A stretch of 6,373 bases of DNA, taken from Thermoplasmatota archaeon (GTDB taxonomy: Bacteria; Pseudomonadota; Gammaproteobacteria; Burkholderiales; Thiobacillaceae). How positions within the stretch are numbered: position 1 is the stretch's first letter; the number at the start of each line of letters is the position of its first letter. A program made the position numbers and the translations under genes. The notes under the pieces were generated by a model. It saw only the letters and a list, made by a program, of their open reading frames with translations, made no database searches and was not told where the DNA came from. This document shows, in pieces, positions 5,978 through 6,373 of this stretch. The stretch covers positions 1 through 6,373 of the forward strand of contig JAMCVR010000167.1 of NCBI GenBank assembly GCA_023475455.1, in the 5' to 3' direction.

Positions 5978-6301
5978 ATGGCGGTGACCCTGTCCGAGCG
6001 CGCAGCGCAACACGTGACCAGCTACCTTGCCAAGCGCGGCAGGGGTGTCGGCATCCGTCTCGGCGTGCGCACCACCGGCTGCTCCGGCATGGCCTACAAG
6101 CTGGAATTCGCCGATGAGGTACCCGAGGGCGACGAGGTCTTCACCAGCCACGGCGTGACCGTGTTCGTCGACCCGAAAAGCCTGCCCTACATCGACGGCA
6201 CCGAGCTCGACTATGCCCGCGAAGGCCTCAACGAAGGCTTCAAGTTCAACAACCCGAACGTGAAGAACGAGTGCGGCTGCGGCGAGTCGTTTAACGTCTG
6301 A
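5978..6301 (+). CDS. iscA: A-type iron-sulfur carrier protein IscA
   Basis: This 107-residue A-type carrier has the three invariant cysteines at C35 (TTGCSGMAY) and C99/C101 (NECGCGESF), the same positions as E. coli IscA. It binds iron or Fe-S clusters as a dimer and passes them to apo-targets, especially 4Fe-4S proteins. The start is supported by GGAG 6 bp upstream, overlapping the end of iscU, which shows tight translational linkage. IscA is preferred over ErpA or SufA because of its position directly after iscU and its length; sequence alone separates these paralogues less well. A copy of the intergenic repeat starts 6 bp after the stop. hscB, expected next, is not in the window. Confidence 0.95.
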   Translation: MAVTLSERAAQHVTSYLAKRGRGVGIRLGVRTTGCSGMAYKLEFADEVPEGDEVFTSHGVTVFVDPKSLPYIDGTELDYAREGLNEGFKFNNPNVKNECGCGESFNV

Positions 6302-6306
6302 ACGGC

Positions 6307-6373
6307 AGGGGCTAGGAATTAGGATTTAGGGGCTAGGGTCGGTGCGGCATTGGCCGCGCCCATTAAAAACGCT
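6307..6373 (+). repeat. Palindromic G-rich intergenic repeat after iscA, copy 2 (partial)
   Basis: This copy shares TTTAGGGGCTAGGG (6325-6338) exactly with 5465-5478. It also shares GGCCGCGCC-N-ATTAAAAA (6352-6369) with 5500-5517, differing at one base. An added G-rich segment (GGGGCTAGGAATTAGGA, 6308-6324) precedes it. The hairpin is GCGGC-ATTG-GCCGC (6344-6357). It has the same orientation as copy 1, and the right arm lies beyond the window edge. Confidence 0.7.

Overview
The window looks like a high-GC chromosomal segment from a proteobacterium, most likely a betaproteobacterium. The gene order suhB (reverse) / trmJ - cysE - iscR - iscS - iscU - iscA (forward) and the protein sequences fit that group. 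A Thiobacillus/Nitrosomonadales-type organism is my guess from general impression only. The core is the start of a housekeeping ISC iron-sulfur cluster operon, preceded by its usual neighbours suhB, trmJ and cysE. No unknown gene system is visible. What is unusual is structural: two exact tandem duplications that break genes, an IscR-type operator in front of cysE as well as iscR, and a palindromic G-rich intergenic repeat present twice around iscU-iscA.

Layout. Positions 1-580 (reverse strand) hold a VapBC-type toxin-antitoxin locus. A complete AbrB-fold antitoxin (580-341) overlaps the PIN-domain toxin start by one base. The toxin is cut after 74 residues and runs in frame into a second copy of the antitoxin start, which leaves the window at base 1. 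A 7-bp inverted repeat at 597-623 is a probable autoregulatory operator. suhB (1477-671, reverse) diverges from trmJ (1536-2306) across 58 bp. cysE (2339-3097) and iscR (3172-3633) follow. Three IscR type-1-like boxes are present, one before cysE and two before iscR. The one nearest iscR contains a convincing sigma-70 promoter.

iscS starts at 3656 and is recognisable along its whole length, but a 600-bp segment (4042-4641) is repeated immediately at 4640-5239. The 598-bp unit is not a multiple of three, so the frame shifts just after the catalytic-cysteine loop. Removing one unit gives an intact 402-residue IscS. A 125-bp intergenic region with the palindromic repeat precedes iscU (5588-5974). 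iscA (5978-6301) follows after 3 bp, and another copy of the repeat runs off the right edge. hscBA and fdx, usually next in ISC operons, are not in the window.

How the genes work together: CysE makes O-acetylserine for cysteine synthesis; cysteine is the sulfur donor for IscS; IscS passes sulfur to the IscU scaffold; IscA is an A-type carrier; and IscR, itself a 2Fe-2S sensor, represses through the type-1 boxes. An IscR box before cysE would couple cysteine supply to cluster demand. Two perfect gene-breaking tandem duplications in 6.4 kb, one in a normally essential gene, make assembly error a leading explanation to exclude before any biology is built on them.
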